Source of the DNA: an uncultured Bacilli bacterium
GTDB taxonomy: Bacteria; Bacillota_I; Bacilli_A; RF39; UBA660
Assembly: GCA_934090595.1 (NCBI GenBank)
Contig: CAKOJO010000003.1
Location: 1 to 43,465 of the forward strand
Direction: 5' to 3'
Length of the DNA stretch: 43,465 bases
Below, in pieces: positions 1-8,220 of this stretch (position 1 is its first letter; the number at the start of each line of letters is the position of its first letter). The notes beneath the pieces were generated by a model, which saw only the letters and a list, made by a program, of their open reading frames with translations, ran no database searches and had not been told where the DNA came from. Position numbers and translations under genes: made by a program.

Positions 1-8
1 TTTAAAGC

Positions 9-45
9 AAAAAATGAATTTGTTAATAACTCAAATTCATTTTTT
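9..45. terminator. bidirectional terminator after yqxA
   Basis: A long inverted repeat (A-run plus TGAATTTG against CAAATTCA plus T-run, 9-nt loop) has runs of A and T on its two outer sides, so it can end transcription from either side. On the minus strand it closes the gpr-spoIIP-yqxA group. Confidence 0.75.
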
Positions 46-79
46 ATTTTTTTAAAAAATTATACCGGAACTCAAATTT

Positions 80-400
80 TTAATCAACTACCGCTTTAGA
101 GGCTCCCTTAAATATAAACTTAATTATTCCATCTACACCCTTTTCTAGTTTTAAAGATACTCTATAAAAATTATTAGACACTTCATTTGTATAATCTTTA
201 TTATTATCTACTACATAATCATTAATATCAACCGATTTCCCTTGTGCTATATCATTTTCAAATAATTCAATTTGTTCCTCCGTTAATATCTTAGTCTTTT
301 CTTCTTTAGTCTTTAAATAACCAGATTTCTCTGCAAATACAAGCACTAAGAAAAAAACAACTAAACTAAGCACTATTACTTTAATAAATGTATTCTTCAT
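80..400 (-). CDS. yqxA: YqxA-like (DUF3679) sporulation-linked membrane protein
   Basis: Small protein of about 106 residues with one N-terminal membrane segment (hydrophobic run at residues 6-22) and an outside tail rich in acidic residues and lysine. In Bacillus, gpr, spoIIP and yqxA are consecutive, and the same order and strand occur here. That synteny, more than sequence, gives the name. I chose the ATG at 400 because a GGGGGT Shine-Dalgarno lies just upstream; an alternative TTG at 412 would contain that ribosome site. The spoIIP stop codon lies inside this ribosome site, so the two are probably translationally coupled. Function is unknown. Confidence 0.75.
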   Translation of the reverse strand: MKNTFIKVIVLSLVVFFLVLVFAEKSGYLKTKEEKTKILTEEQIELFENDIAQGKSVDINDYVVDNNKDYTNEVSNNFYRVSLKLEKGVDGIIKFIFKGASKAVVD

Positions 401-401
401 A

Positions 402-1229
402 CTAACCCCCAATCAAATGATTAATTGCCTCCGCTAAAACCTGTGATGTATTATGTAGTTCCTCTATTGTATTATCAGGTCCACCTACTTCGATTAAAAA
501 AGCATTAGGAACTATATCTTGATTAAATATATAATGATTATAATAATTATTTCTAAGTATTCCTGGATACTTTTTATTTATATAATCACTCATTACTTTT
601 ATATTCTTTTCATTCTCTTTATAATTAGAATTCTTTTTACCCACTAAAAACATAATCTTAGCATAACTCTTATCATTTATTTTCACCCTAGATAAATCCC
701 CAGTAACAGAATCTCTATGTATATCAAATATATAATTAATACTAGGATATTTCTTTCTTATACTAATTATATTACTTCTAGAAATATCATATGTATCATA
801 ATACTCAAGATTTCTCTTTTTCATTTCTCCAACAACATCCATCTTCTCAACATAAGAATAAACATAATACTTTAAAAGTTCACTTTGTATCATATTACTA
901 ACATCAACAACACTCGGAGTAATACCATATACATTAGTTTTATATTCTTCTTTATTATGAGTATTATATAAATAAACTTCAATTTTTTTATTAGTACTTT
1001 TTGTATCCATTGTATTTATAACTATATCATTAGAATCATTACTCTTTAATAACTTTAGAGTATTATCAGTCTTATCATTTCCAACAGATAAAAATATATT
1101 TTTAATTATCTTCTTAGTATTTATATTATAAATAGAGACAAGGTCTAACTCATCAATTGAACTATTAATTGTAAAATAAAAAGAAATAAATATTAAAAAA
1201 AGACAAAATATAATCTTAATATACTTCAT
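402..1229 (-). CDS. spoIIP: stage II sporulation protein P (SpoIIP)
   Basis: SpoIIP is a membrane-anchored peptidoglycan amidase/endopeptidase that works with SpoIID and SpoIIM to thin the septal wall and drive engulfment of the forespore. The protein has one N-terminal membrane segment (residues 4-20). It then shows the family's metal-binding pattern: a YNTHN...E segment near residues 88-95, FDIHRD near 168-173, and FLIEVGG near the C-terminus, matching the His, His and Glu of the amidase_3-like fold. At 275 residues it is shorter than Bacillus SpoIIP, mainly in the linker. A TTGGTGAT ribosome site precedes the ATG. It follows gpr by 47 bp and runs into yqxA. Confidence 0.9.
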   Translation of the reverse strand: MKYIKIIFCLFLIFISFYFTINSSIDELDLVSIYNINTKKIIKNIFLSVGNDKTDNTLKLLKSNDSNDIVINTMDTKSTNKKIEVYLYNTHNKEEYKTNVYGITPSVVDVSNMIQSELLKYYVYSYVEKMDVVGEMKKRNLEYYDTYDISRSNIISIRKKYPSINYIFDIHRDSVTGDLSRVKINDKSYAKIMFLVGKKNSNYKENEKNIKVMSDYINKKYPGILRNNYYNHYIFNQDIVPNAFLIEVGGPDNTIEELHNTSQVLAEAINHLIGG

Positions 1230-1276
1230 ATTATCACCAAGATAATACTACTACATTCAAATTATATATTTTGTCG

Positions 1277-2302
1277 TTATATATTATGAATTGATTTATT
1301 TATCCCATCACTAATAAGTGAAGAAAACTTATCAATAACAAAATCAACTTCTTTTGGTGTAACCATCAAATTATAACCAATCGGAGTAAGAACATCATAT
1401 ATAAGAGCCTTCTTTTCAAAATCACTTAAATTACCAATTGCACCAAGAAAATAAGTCTTTTCTTCATTATTAAGACTATAATTATTATTCTTTAAATAAT
1501 TAATCTTAGAACTAGGAATAAGTTTATTAACTAAATTATCTCTATTATTTATAGTATAACTAAAATGCTTTTCCATATAATTTAATGTATCATATACAAT
1601 AGTCACAGCATCTACAACCGTAGGGACTCCTACTGCTATAACAGGAACACCAAGTACAAAAGATGAAAGTTCTTTCCTAGAATTACCAATTCCAGAACCG
1701 GGATTAATACCAGTATTAGTAATTTGTATAGTCTTTAATACCCTATCTACACAATCACTTGCTAAAGCATCAATTACTATTATAAAATCAGGTTTAATCA
1801 TTGATACAACAGAAAGTATTATATCACTGGTCTCTATCCCAGTAGTACCCATAACCCCTGGATTAAGAGCAGACACCACTCTATAGCCTTCTTCTAAAGT
1901 ATTAAAAAGTTCATAAATGTGTCTTGTTACCTCAATATTATTAATAGTCTTAGGACCTAGGCTATCCGGAGTAGACTTATCATTACCCAAACCTATCACC
2001 AAACAGGTATCATCATCCTCTATTCCAGTAAGAGAACATATATTTAAAAACTCTTTTTTAAAAACATTTAAAACATTCTCATAATTATTCTTATCAGTTA
2101 TATCTTCAAAATATATAGTAGTATAATTACCCTCTTTTTTATCTATCTTTAAAGCATTATCTTTATCAAGTCTTATTCTTTTAATATGACACCCATTTAT
2201 ATCATCATTCTCTTCATAAATATTAGATAACTTCTCATTAGATATAATATCTGCAACTAAATCAGTCCTTATTTTATACTTAGATAAATCTATTTCTCTC
2301 AT
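1277..2302 (-). CDS. gpr: germination protease GPR
   Basis: GPR is the A25 aspartic-type protease that degrades small acid-soluble proteins during spore germination. It is made as a zymogen in the forespore. The sequence opens with the usual propeptide-like stretch (REIDLSKYKIRTDL) and contains the conserved VIGLGNDKSTPDSLGP and ALNPGVMGTTGIET segments, a VIDALAS segment and a glycine-rich NPGSGIGN segment. Length (341 residues) is close to Bacillus GPR. Start chosen at the ATG preceded by GGTGAT; ten upstream codons have no such site. It lies divergent from rpsT as in Bacillus. A candidate forespore sigma promoter lies just upstream. Confidence 0.93.
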   Translation of the reverse strand: MREIDLSKYKIRTDLVADIISNEKLSNIYEENDDINGCHIKRIRLDKDNALKIDKKEGNYTTIYFEDITDKNNYENVLNVFKKEFLNICSLTGIEDDDTCLVIGLGNDKSTPDSLGPKTINNIEVTRHIYELFNTLEEGYRVVSALNPGVMGTTGIETSDIILSVVSMIKPDFIIVIDALASDCVDRVLKTIQITNTGINPGSGIGNSRKELSSFVLGVPVIAVGVPTVVDAVTIVYDTLNYMEKHFSYTINNRDNLVNKLIPSSKINYLKNNNYSLNNEEKTYFLGAIGNLSDFEKKALIYDVLTPIGYNLMVTPKEVDFVIDKFSSLISDGINKSIHNI

Positions 2303-2316
2303 AATATCACCATTAT

Positions 2317-2346
2317 TAGTATAAAAAAACACAGAATTTTAATACA
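2317..2346 (-). promoter_or_regulatory. candidate SigF/SigG promoter of gpr
   Basis: On the minus strand TGTATT (2346-2341) and TATACTA (2323-2317) are separated by 17 bp. The -10 resembles the CATACTA element of forespore sigma factors, which drive gpr in Bacillus. Sequence resemblance only. Confidence 0.4.
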
Positions 2347-2382
2347 AAATTATAGATTTTTATTAAAAAGTATATATTTTAT

Positions 2383-2411
2383 TTGATTTTTTTATTTTTT
2401 TTTGGTAAAAT
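2383..2411 (+). promoter_or_regulatory. SigA-type promoter of rpsT
   Basis: TTGATT and TAAAAT with a 17-bp spacer lie about 30 bp before the rpsT start codon. The leader is too short to hold a large riboregulator. Confidence 0.6.
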
Positions 2412-2441
2412 TAGTATTGATTAAAAAAGTGAGGTGAAATC

Positions 2442-2690
2442 ATGCCAAATATTAAAAGCGCTAAGAAAAGAGTAAAAACTGATGCAAAGAAAAGAGAAAT
2501 GAATAGAACTGCTATCTCTAGTATGAGAACCGCTATTAAAAAAGCTAAAATTGCTATTAAAAACAACGAAGGTAAAGAAGAAGCAGTTAACAATGCTATT
2601 AAATTAATTGACAAGAATGCTTCAAATGGATTAATTCACGCTAATAAAGCTGCTAGAGAAAAATCTAGATTAATGAAAGCAAGCAAATAA
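2442..2690 (+). CDS. rpsT: 30S ribosomal protein S20
   Basis: S20 binds 16S rRNA early in assembly of the small subunit. The 82-residue protein starts MPNIKSAKKRVKTD and is rich in lysine and arginine throughout, with the typical HANKAAREKSRL C-terminal helix. The AGTGAGGTG ribosome site lies 6-7 nt before the ATG. It stands alone, divergent from gpr, the arrangement seen in Bacillus. An antisense reading frame over the same bases is only a shadow. Confidence 0.97.
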   Translation: MPNIKSAKKRVKTDAKKREMNRTAISSMRTAIKKAKIAIKNNEGKEEAVNNAIKLIDKNASNGLIHANKAAREKSRLMKASK

Positions 2691-2694
2691 ATAT

Positions 2695-2724
2695 AAAGTT
2701 AGGATTGCCTACTTTATTTTTTTT
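2695..2724 (+). terminator. rpsT terminator
   Basis: AAAGTTAGG pairs with CCTACTTT with one bulged T, followed by a run of T. The T-run overlaps the promoter of the next gene, so the two genes are packed end to end. Confidence 0.65.
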
Positions 2725-2733
2725 TGATACAAT
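2705..2733 (+). promoter_or_regulatory. SigA-type promoter inside the rpsT terminator
   Basis: TTGCCT and TACAAT with a 17-bp spacer. The -10 covers the first ATG of the downstream frame, so that ATG cannot be the start of the transglutaminase-like gene. Confidence 0.5.
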
Positions 2734-2749
2734 GTATGTGGTGATTAAT

Positions 2750-3673
2750 TTGAAAAAAACTATTATAATTACATTAGTAATTTGTCTAATCGTAGTAATC
2801 TCAATCCTTGGAGTATGCTTTTATTACAAAGATGATATCTATATATACTATAGAAACAATATATCACATGAACTTGATAACATTAAAATAGATAAAAATG
2901 AATATTATAATGATAATAACTATGAATTTGTTCAAAATACAGATGATTTTATTGTTAAAAATGAAAAACAATTATTTAATGTTTTATATACAATAATCAA
3001 CAGTGGTACTAACACTTTCACTTTCTATTGTGATTCTTCTTATGAAAAATGTATCTCTGATGTTGTTAAAATAAATAAAAATAATGATAAAATATCTTAT
3101 ATAAATAACTTTGTTCATCCATTCAATCAATTTAATAAGATTGATACTACTTATAACAAATATGGAGAAGTAACTGTAAACATTAGTAAAATCTATAAAG
3201 AAGATGAAATTAATTATATTAATGAAGAAACAGACAAAATAATTGAATCTAAAATAAAAAAGAATATGTCAAATAAAGAGAAAATTACTACTATTCATAA
3301 TTACATTATTGATAAAAGTAAATATGCTACTGATGATATTAGAAATAAAAATCCTGAGGGAGAATATAATAAAGCAAGCTATATTCTAAAGAATAAATAT
3401 GGTACATGTGGTGCTTATGCTGATCTAATGAGTGTATTCTTATATAAGTTTAAAATAAATAATATAAAAGTATCTAGTGAAACACATATATGGAATCTAG
3501 TTCAAATAAATAAAGATTGGTATCACCTAGATCTAACATGGGATGATCCTATTATGAAAGATGGTAGTGACCGCTTAGAAAGCTTATTCCTACTTATCAA
3601 GTATAAAAGACTCCAAGAGTTAAATGTTGGAGAGCATAAATTCAATGAAGAAGTATTTAAAGAGGCTATTTAG
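2750..3673 (+). CDS. membrane-anchored transglutaminase-like protein
   Basis: One N-terminal membrane segment (about residues 5-24) is followed by an extracellular region of unknown fold and a C-terminal transglutaminase-core domain. The catalytic Cys sits in YGTCGAYADL, the His in ETHIWNLV and the Asp in YHLDLTWDDP, a complete Cys-His-Asp triad of the papain-like fold. Such proteins process or cross-link surface or wall proteins, but the substrate here cannot be read from sequence. The start is probably TTG at 2750, preceded by GGTGAT; the in-frame ATG at 2732 lies in the predicted -10 element. GTG at 2741 is another possibility. Confidence 0.75.
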   Translation: MKKTIIITLVICLIVVISILGVCFYYKDDIYIYYRNNISHELDNIKIDKNEYYNDNNYEFVQNTDDFIVKNEKQLFNVLYTIINSGTNTFTFYCDSSYEKCISDVVKINKNNDKISYINNFVHPFNQFNKIDTTYNKYGEVTVNISKIYKEDEINYINEETDKIIESKIKKNMSNKEKITTIHNYIIDKSKYATDDIRNKNPEGEYNKASYILKNKYGTCGAYADLMSVFLYKFKINNIKVSSETHIWNLVQINKDWYHLDLTWDDPIMKDGSDRLESLFLLIKYKRLQELNVGEHKFNEEVFKEAI

Positions 3674-3722
3674 TCTTTTTTCTTTTTACTTATTGTAATA
3701 TAATATTCTTAGGGAGGACAAT

Positions 3723-3950
3723 ATGACTGAAAAAGAAAAATTACAGAGCTTGCTCATAATAACAAGTAGTATCAACCAGTGTTGTATGGAAATATCAAAA
3801 ACAGATCCCGAAATGGCTACCAACTTTGGATTATGGGCAATCACTACTTTAGGTATTGCTAAATACCTAGATGATGTTAATATAACTAATTTTAATGATA
3901 ATTTAATGTTTTATGAAAATAACTTAATCATAAAACCAAAAACAAAGTAG
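3723..3950 (+). CDS. small hypothetical protein
   Basis: A 75-residue soluble protein that I do not recognise. The gene has a strong AGGGAGG ribosome site 6 nt before the ATG and ends inside a terminator, so it looks real. It has a pair of cysteines (Cys-Cys at about residues 19-20) and a predicted helical first half. It is probably cotranscribed with the transglutaminase-like gene, 49 bp upstream. Confidence 0.6.
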   Translation: MTEKEKLQSLLIITSSINQCCMEISKTDPEMATNFGLWAITTLGIAKYLDDVNITNFNDNLMFYENNLIIKPKTK

Positions 3951-3970
3951 ACCAAAAAGTCTACTTTTTA
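3941..3970. terminator. palindromic terminator holding a stop codon
   Basis: AAAGTAGAC and GTCTACTTT flank a short A-rich loop and are followed by T's. The TAG stop of the upstream small protein lies in the left arm. A 27-nt stretch (3941-3967) is identical to 4988-5014 on the other side of the S66 peptidase gene. Confidence 0.8.
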
Positions 3971-3980
3971 TAATCATCAC

Positions 3981-4952
3981 CTATTCATACATAAAACTAA
4001 TTAAAAACTTTCCATTTTTAAAAACAACATTAGCAATCGAACCATTAACAATAGTGATTTTAGGATACAAATGCCCTATATCAACATTTCTTATAATTGG
4101 TATATCTCCAAATACCTTTGTTAATAATTCTTCAAATGTTATATCTTTTTCTTCACACCATTTTGGCATCTTACTAATTAAAACTAATTTCACATTATTA
4201 AAATAATTAAGTTGGTTCATTCTTACTAAGGTTCTATAAAAATCATTACTATTCATTTCGCAAATATCAAAATACCAGATAATACCATCACTTTTATATT
4301 TATTTAAAAAAGCATTTGTTTTATCATATGGCATCCCAATTATTTCAGATAAAACCTCAATAGTTCCACCAATTATACGACCTGATATATTAATATTTTT
4401 TCTATTAGAAAAGTATTCATTTTTGGTATCAACCATCATCTTATCTTCAATTTTTTCTTTCTCATACATATTAAACATTTCTTGTGTTATTAGTTTTCCA
4501 TCTAAAATCTTTAATAAATCATCTAAACTCTTATCTTTAATTACTCTATAAACATTAATAAAATTATAGGATGTAATACTAGCAACATCAGAATTAGTTG
4601 TTATTAAATATGTTAATAATGTTGAATCAGAAAAACCAACTATATACTTTGGATGCTCTTTTATAAGATCAAAATTCAAGAGTGAAGCGATTTCTATAGA
4701 AAATTCTCCTCCACATGCACAAAATATTATATCTATATCATTGTCTAATAATAATTCTTCAAACTCTTTAACTCTAATTTCTGGTGTACTGCTAACAACT
4801 GAATCATTAAAAGTGCTATCAGTTATTTTAACATTATAGCCTAAATTTTCAAAGAAATCTAAAGTAGTGTTTAGTTTTTCAATTCTATCACCAAGACCTG
4901 AACTTGGTGCAAACACTCCAATTGTTTTTTTATCAAATTTTGAATATATCAT
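3981..4952 (-). CDS. S66-family LD-carboxypeptidase / MccF-like serine peptidase
   Basis: Family S66 includes LD-carboxypeptidase, which removes the last D-Ala from muropeptide tetrapeptides during wall recycling, and MccF, which inactivates microcin C-type peptide-nucleotides. The N-terminal half has the family's APSSGL and CACGGE segments and the nucleophile in VGFSDSTLL. The C-terminal half has the ICEMN acidic site and the IGHLYPK histidine, completing a Ser-Glu-His triad. Length (about 323 residues) is normal. The start is the ATG at 4952 preceded by GGAAGTGAT, five codons inside the longest frame. Longer insertions than in housekeeping LD-carboxypeptidases make an MccF-like detoxifier possible. 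I cannot decide between them. Confidence 0.8.
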   Translation of the reverse strand: MIYSKFDKKTIGVFAPSSGLGDRIEKLNTTLDFFENLGYNVKITDSTFNDSVVSSTPEIRVKEFEELLLDNDIDIIFCACGGEFSIEIASLLNFDLIKEHPKYIVGFSDSTLLTYLITTNSDVASITSYNFINVYRVIKDKSLDDLLKILDGKLITQEMFNMYEKEKIEDKMMVDTKNEYFSNRKNINISGRIIGGTIEVLSEIIGMPYDKTNAFLNKYKSDGIIWYFDICEMNSNDFYRTLVRMNQLNYFNNVKLVLISKMPKWCEEKDITFEELLTKVFGDIPIIRNVDIGHLYPKITIVNGSIANVVFKNGKFLISFMYE

Positions 4953-4987
4953 TTTATCACTTCCCATTTTTATTAAAATTTATAGTA

Positions 4988-5014
4988 AACAAAGTAGACC
5001 AAAAAGTCTACTTT
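4988..5014. terminator. suf operon terminator, twin of 3941-3967
   Basis: The same 27-nt palindrome as after the small protein at 3723. The TAG stop of sufU lies in one arm on the minus strand. This ends the suf operon directly after sufU. Confidence 0.75.
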
Positions 5015-5424
5015 GTTTGTTCTAATGCCTTTCTTATTGCATTCGCAGGTAATAAAGCACAATTCTTTCTATTAGGTTGAAGATATATCTCATCATACAC
5101 ATTAAGATCTTTTAATAAATCTTTATCATATTCTTTTTCATTTATCATATTATCATAATTAAGTAAAATATTAGATATCTCTTTCCTAGTCTTTCCTATT
5201 ACATTTCTAAGTAATATTGATGTAGCACTAGTAGATATAGCACATGCTTCTCCATTAAATGTTATATCCTTTAAAACATCACCATCAAATGAAAAATATA
5301 TATCAATATTATCAATACATGATTCATTATTAGTATTAACCTTTAAATAATCATCTTTTGTTTCTTTATGAAAAGGATTTTGATAATTATCAAGTATTAT
5401 TTCTCTTCTTAAATTACTATCCAT
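5008..5424 (-). CDS. sufU: SufU-type sulfur acceptor / Fe-S scaffold
   Basis: SufU is the zinc-containing partner that takes persulfide sulfur from SufS in Gram-positive bacteria. The three conserved cysteines are visible in ESCIDN, EACAIS and RKNCALLPA. The overall length (138 residues) and the YxNPxH-like opening fit the family. The start codon overlaps the sufS stop codon (TAATG), showing translational coupling. It is the last gene of the operon; in Bacillus sufB would follow, but a terminator comes instead. Confidence 0.92.
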   Translation of the reverse strand: MDSNLRREIILDNYQNPFHKETKDDYLKVNTNNESCIDNIDIYFSFDGDVLKDITFNGEACAISTSATSILLRNVIGKTRKEISNILLNYDNMINEKEYDKDLLKDLNVYDEIYLQPNRKNCALLPANAIRKALEQTK

Positions 5425-6620
5425 TATATCACCACTTCAAATATATTCTTTGATTTTTTTAATGCCTTAATGAGAACATCAATTTCTTCCTTAGTATTAT
5501 AAAAATATAAACTAATTCTACAAGTGTTTCTAATACCTAGTTCATCTTTTAATATTTTAGCACAGTGATTGCCCGCTCTAACACAAATATGATATGTATT
5601 TAAATAAACTGATGTATCTTGTGGAAATATATCCTTCAAATTAAATAAAACTATACCAGTATCACTATTTTCATTATATAAAATAACATTATCTATTTTT
5701 TTCAAGTTATCTATTAAATACTTTCTAAGTTCTTTTTCTTGACGCTCTATAGCATCATAACCAATACTATTAATATAATCAATTGCTCTATTAAATCCAA
5801 TTACTCCCGCTATATTAGGAGTACCAGCTTCAAACCTAGTAGGAATACTCTTATACTCTACTTCTCCAGTTGATTCAAATATATTGTTCATACCTCCACC
5901 AAAATTAATTGGTCTTGTTTCATTTAATAAATCATACTTACCATAAAGAACTCCTACTCCAGTTGGACCAAGCATTTTATGAGCAGAGAAAGCAAGGAAA
6001 TCTATATTATTTTTTAATACATCAACCTTGAAATGAGGTACACTTTGAGCACCATCCACTACAAAATATATATTATTTTCTTTACAAAGTTTTCCTATTT
6101 TTTCTACTGGTCTAATATCACCGATTGTATTAGTAACATGTGCTATTGATATTACCTTTGTTTTAGGACTAATCATTTTAACTAACTCATCATAATCTAA
6201 TTTATGATCTTTATCAAGTGGAATATACTTAATTTTTATTCCTTTTTCATTAGCAAGTTCTAACCAAGGAAGAACATTTGATGCATGCTCTGCTTTAGTA
6301 AGAAGAACCTCATCTCCCTTTTTCAAATTATATTTCATAAAGCCAAATACCACTAAGTTAAGAGACTCAGTCGCACCACTTGTAAATACTATTTCACTAT
6401 CACTTTCTGCATTTATTAATTTTCTTACTTTAGTCCTAGTTTCTTCATATAAAGTATCTACTTTTATACTATTATCATAATCTCCACGATGAGCATTTGA
6501 AGTATATTCTGTATAATACTTAACAGTTTCATCTACTACTATATTAGGCTTTAACGTAGTAGCGCAATTATCAAAAAAGATAAAATCTTTCTTTAATATT
6601 TTAAAATCATCACGATTCAT
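5424..6620 (-). CDS. sufS: cysteine desulfurase SufS
   Basis: PLP enzyme that removes sulfur from cysteine for Fe-S cluster assembly. The PLP lysine is in FSAHKMLGPTG (about K215), a second PLP contact is in VDGAQS, and the persulfide cysteine is in RAGNHCAK (about C353). Its short surrounding loop is typical of SufS (class II). The ATG at 6620 follows GGAGGTGAT, so the eight-codon longer frame is not used. At 398 residues it is full length. The gene lies 4 bp after sufD. Confidence 0.95.
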   Translation of the reverse strand: MNRDDFKILKKDFIFFDNCATTLKPNIVVDETVKYYTEYTSNAHRGDYDNSIKVDTLYEETRTKVRKLINAESDSEIVFTSGATESLNLVVFGFMKYNLKKGDEVLLTKAEHASNVLPWLELANEKGIKIKYIPLDKDHKLDYDELVKMISPKTKVISIAHVTNTIGDIRPVEKIGKLCKENNIYFVVDGAQSVPHFKVDVLKNNIDFLAFSAHKMLGPTGVGVLYGKYDLLNETRPINFGGGMNNIFESTGEVEYKSIPTRFEAGTPNIAGVIGFNRAIDYINSIGYDAIERQEKELRKYLIDNLKKIDNVILYNENSDTGIVLFNLKDIFPQDTSVYLNTYHICVRAGNHCAKILKDELGIRNTCRISLYFYNTKEEIDVLIKALKKSKNIFEVVI

Positions 6621-6624
6621 TTTA

Positions 6625-7320
6625 TCACCTCCAGTGACTATCAATATTTTCTAATATTATTTTCCTTTCTTCATATGATATATCCATATTTCCTATTAAA
6701 AATGATTTAACTAATAACTTCTCTGAATTAAGTTCATTAATTCCTCTAGTCTTTAAATAAAACATTTCATCTTTCTTAAAATATCCAATATAAGAAGAAT
6801 GATTTGCTATTACATCATCATTATCTATTATTAAGTTTGGTTTTATTAAACAATTATTATCATCAGTAAGTATTATCTTACTATCTTGATTACAAAAAAC
6901 TCCATTAGCACTCTTCATTACCTTACCATTAACTATGTAATCAAGCTTATTATTTCCTAAGTTTATTCCATGATTTATAACATTACTAACAGTCTTTTCT
7001 TTATTATGATTTATTGTTATTTCATATTTATTATCTAGAATATTAATATTAGAATAATAATAATTAAGTTCTATTCCTTCTTTATCTAAATCAATACTAG
7101 TCTTAACACTCGAATCAACAACAAATCTATTTATATATAAAGAAGATGTCATTTTATAATTAGTCTCTATATTGGAATCTTTTATATATTCAAACACTTT
7201 ACAGTCTTTTAATACTTCAATAGTTATATTACTTTTAGCATTATTATAAAATATATTAGTATCTTCACTTATAGTTATATTAGTAAGATCACTATTGTTA
7301 TCTATATGTATTGTATTCAT
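6625..7320 (-). CDS. sufD: SufD-like Fe-S assembly protein (short)
   Basis: A beta-helix scaffold subunit that pairs with SufC and normally SufB. At 231 residues it is about half the usual SufD length; the N-terminal helical domain and part of the beta-helix are missing. The family's most conserved C-terminal part is present: ANHSSYIG aligns with the SufD His-containing segment, then FYLKTRGIN and the LLVKSFL helix. The start is the ATG at 7320 after GAGGATTGAT. Position between sufC and sufS supports the name. With no sufB in the operon it might form the scaffold alone, which is inference. Confidence 0.82.
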   Translation of the reverse strand: MNTIHIDNNSDLTNITISEDTNIFYNNAKSNITIEVLKDCKVFEYIKDSNIETNYKMTSSLYINRFVVDSSVKTSIDLDKEGIELNYYYSNINILDNKYEITINHNKEKTVSNVINHGINLGNNKLDYIVNGKVMKSANGVFCNQDSKIILTDDNNCLIKPNLIIDNDDVIANHSSYIGYFKKDEMFYLKTRGINELNSEKLLVKSFLIGNMDISYEERKIILENIDSHWR

Positions 7321-7324
7321 AAAA

Positions 7325-8086
7325 TCAATCCTCACTCACTAAAGAAACACAGTTATCAAAAGATTTATATCCTTTTTCTTCAATTTCTTTTGCAAGAGTA
7401 GCATCTCCAGTCTTAACAATATGACCATTTGTTAAAATATGAATATAATCAGGTTTTATATAATCAAGTATTCTTTGATAATGAGTAATCATAAGAACTG
7501 AAGTATCAGGATTATCACTCAAATAACTATTTACATTATCACATACTACTTTTAAACTATCTACATCAAGACCAGAATCTAATTCATCTAATATAACAAA
7601 TTTAGGCTTTAAAAGTTTCATTTGAAGTATCTCATTCTTCTTTTTTTCTCCTCCAGAAAAGTTTTGATTAACAGATCTATGCATCATTTCTTTTTTAAGA
7701 TCAAGTTCATCAAATGATTGCTCCATTTCCTTTATAAAATCATAAAGTCCAATAGGTTCTTCTCTTCTTTCATTAATAGCTACTTTTAAGAACTCACTAT
7801 TAGTAACCCCTTCGATATCGATAGGATTTTGAAAAGATAAAAACATACCAAGCTTTGCCCTTTCATCAGTTTCTAAATCTTTAATAGACTTACCATCTAC
7901 AAGAATATCTCCACTTTCTACTTTGTAATCTTCGCTTCCCATTAAAACTTTAGATAAAGTAGATTTACCTACTCCATTTGGACCCATTATCACATGGATT
8001 TCTCCTGGATTTATTTCAAGATTTAATTTATTTAAAACTTTTTTATTATTTACTAAGACCTCTAAATCTTTAATTTCTATATGCAT
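7325..8086 (-). CDS. sufC: Fe-S assembly ATPase SufC
   Basis: ABC-type ATPase that powers the SufBCD scaffold. Walker A is GPNGVGKST, the Q-loop SFQNP, the signature FSGGEKKKNEI, Walker B FVILDELDSGLD and the H-loop MITHYQR. Its 253 residues are full length. It is the first gene of the operon, with a GGTGAT ribosome site and a good SigA promoter upstream. Its stop lies just upstream of the sufD ribosome site. Confidence 0.96.
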   Translation of the reverse strand: MHIEIKDLEVLVNNKKVLNKLNLEINPGEIHVIMGPNGVGKSTLSKVLMGSEDYKVESGDILVDGKSIKDLETDERAKLGMFLSFQNPIDIEGVTNSEFLKVAINERREEPIGLYDFIKEMEQSFDELDLKKEMMHRSVNQNFSGGEKKKNEILQMKLLKPKFVILDELDSGLDVDSLKVVCDNVNSYLSDNPDTSVLMITHYQRILDYIKPDYIHILTNGHIVKTGDATLAKEIEEKGYKSFDNCVSLVSED

Positions 8087-8103
8087 AAAAAATCACCAAC
8101 TAT

Positions 8104-8132
8104 ATTTTAACACTAAATACTTATTTTAACAA
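8104..8132 (-). promoter_or_regulatory. SigA-type promoter of the suf operon
   Basis: On the minus strand TTGTTA (8132-8127) and TAAAAT (8109-8104), 17 bp apart, lie just before sufC. I see no T-box or riboswitch-sized leader. Confidence 0.6.
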
Positions 8133-8181
8133 GAAATATTTATTATCACAATAATATATAGAATAATCTCATAGTTAAAAG

Positions 8182-8208
8182 AAAAAACTAAGATTAATAT
8201 TATCTTAG
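8182..8208 (-). terminator. terminator of the queuosine salvage gene
   Basis: CTAAGAT and ATCTTAG around a 7-nt loop, followed on the minus strand by TTTTTT, just after the stop codon at 8221. Confidence 0.8.
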
Positions 8209-8220
8209 TCATATACTACT

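Noticed and set aside
2411..2614. 67-codon frame antisense to rpsT
   Set aside because: Shadow of the lysine-rich S20 gene; rpsT has the ribosome site and family match.
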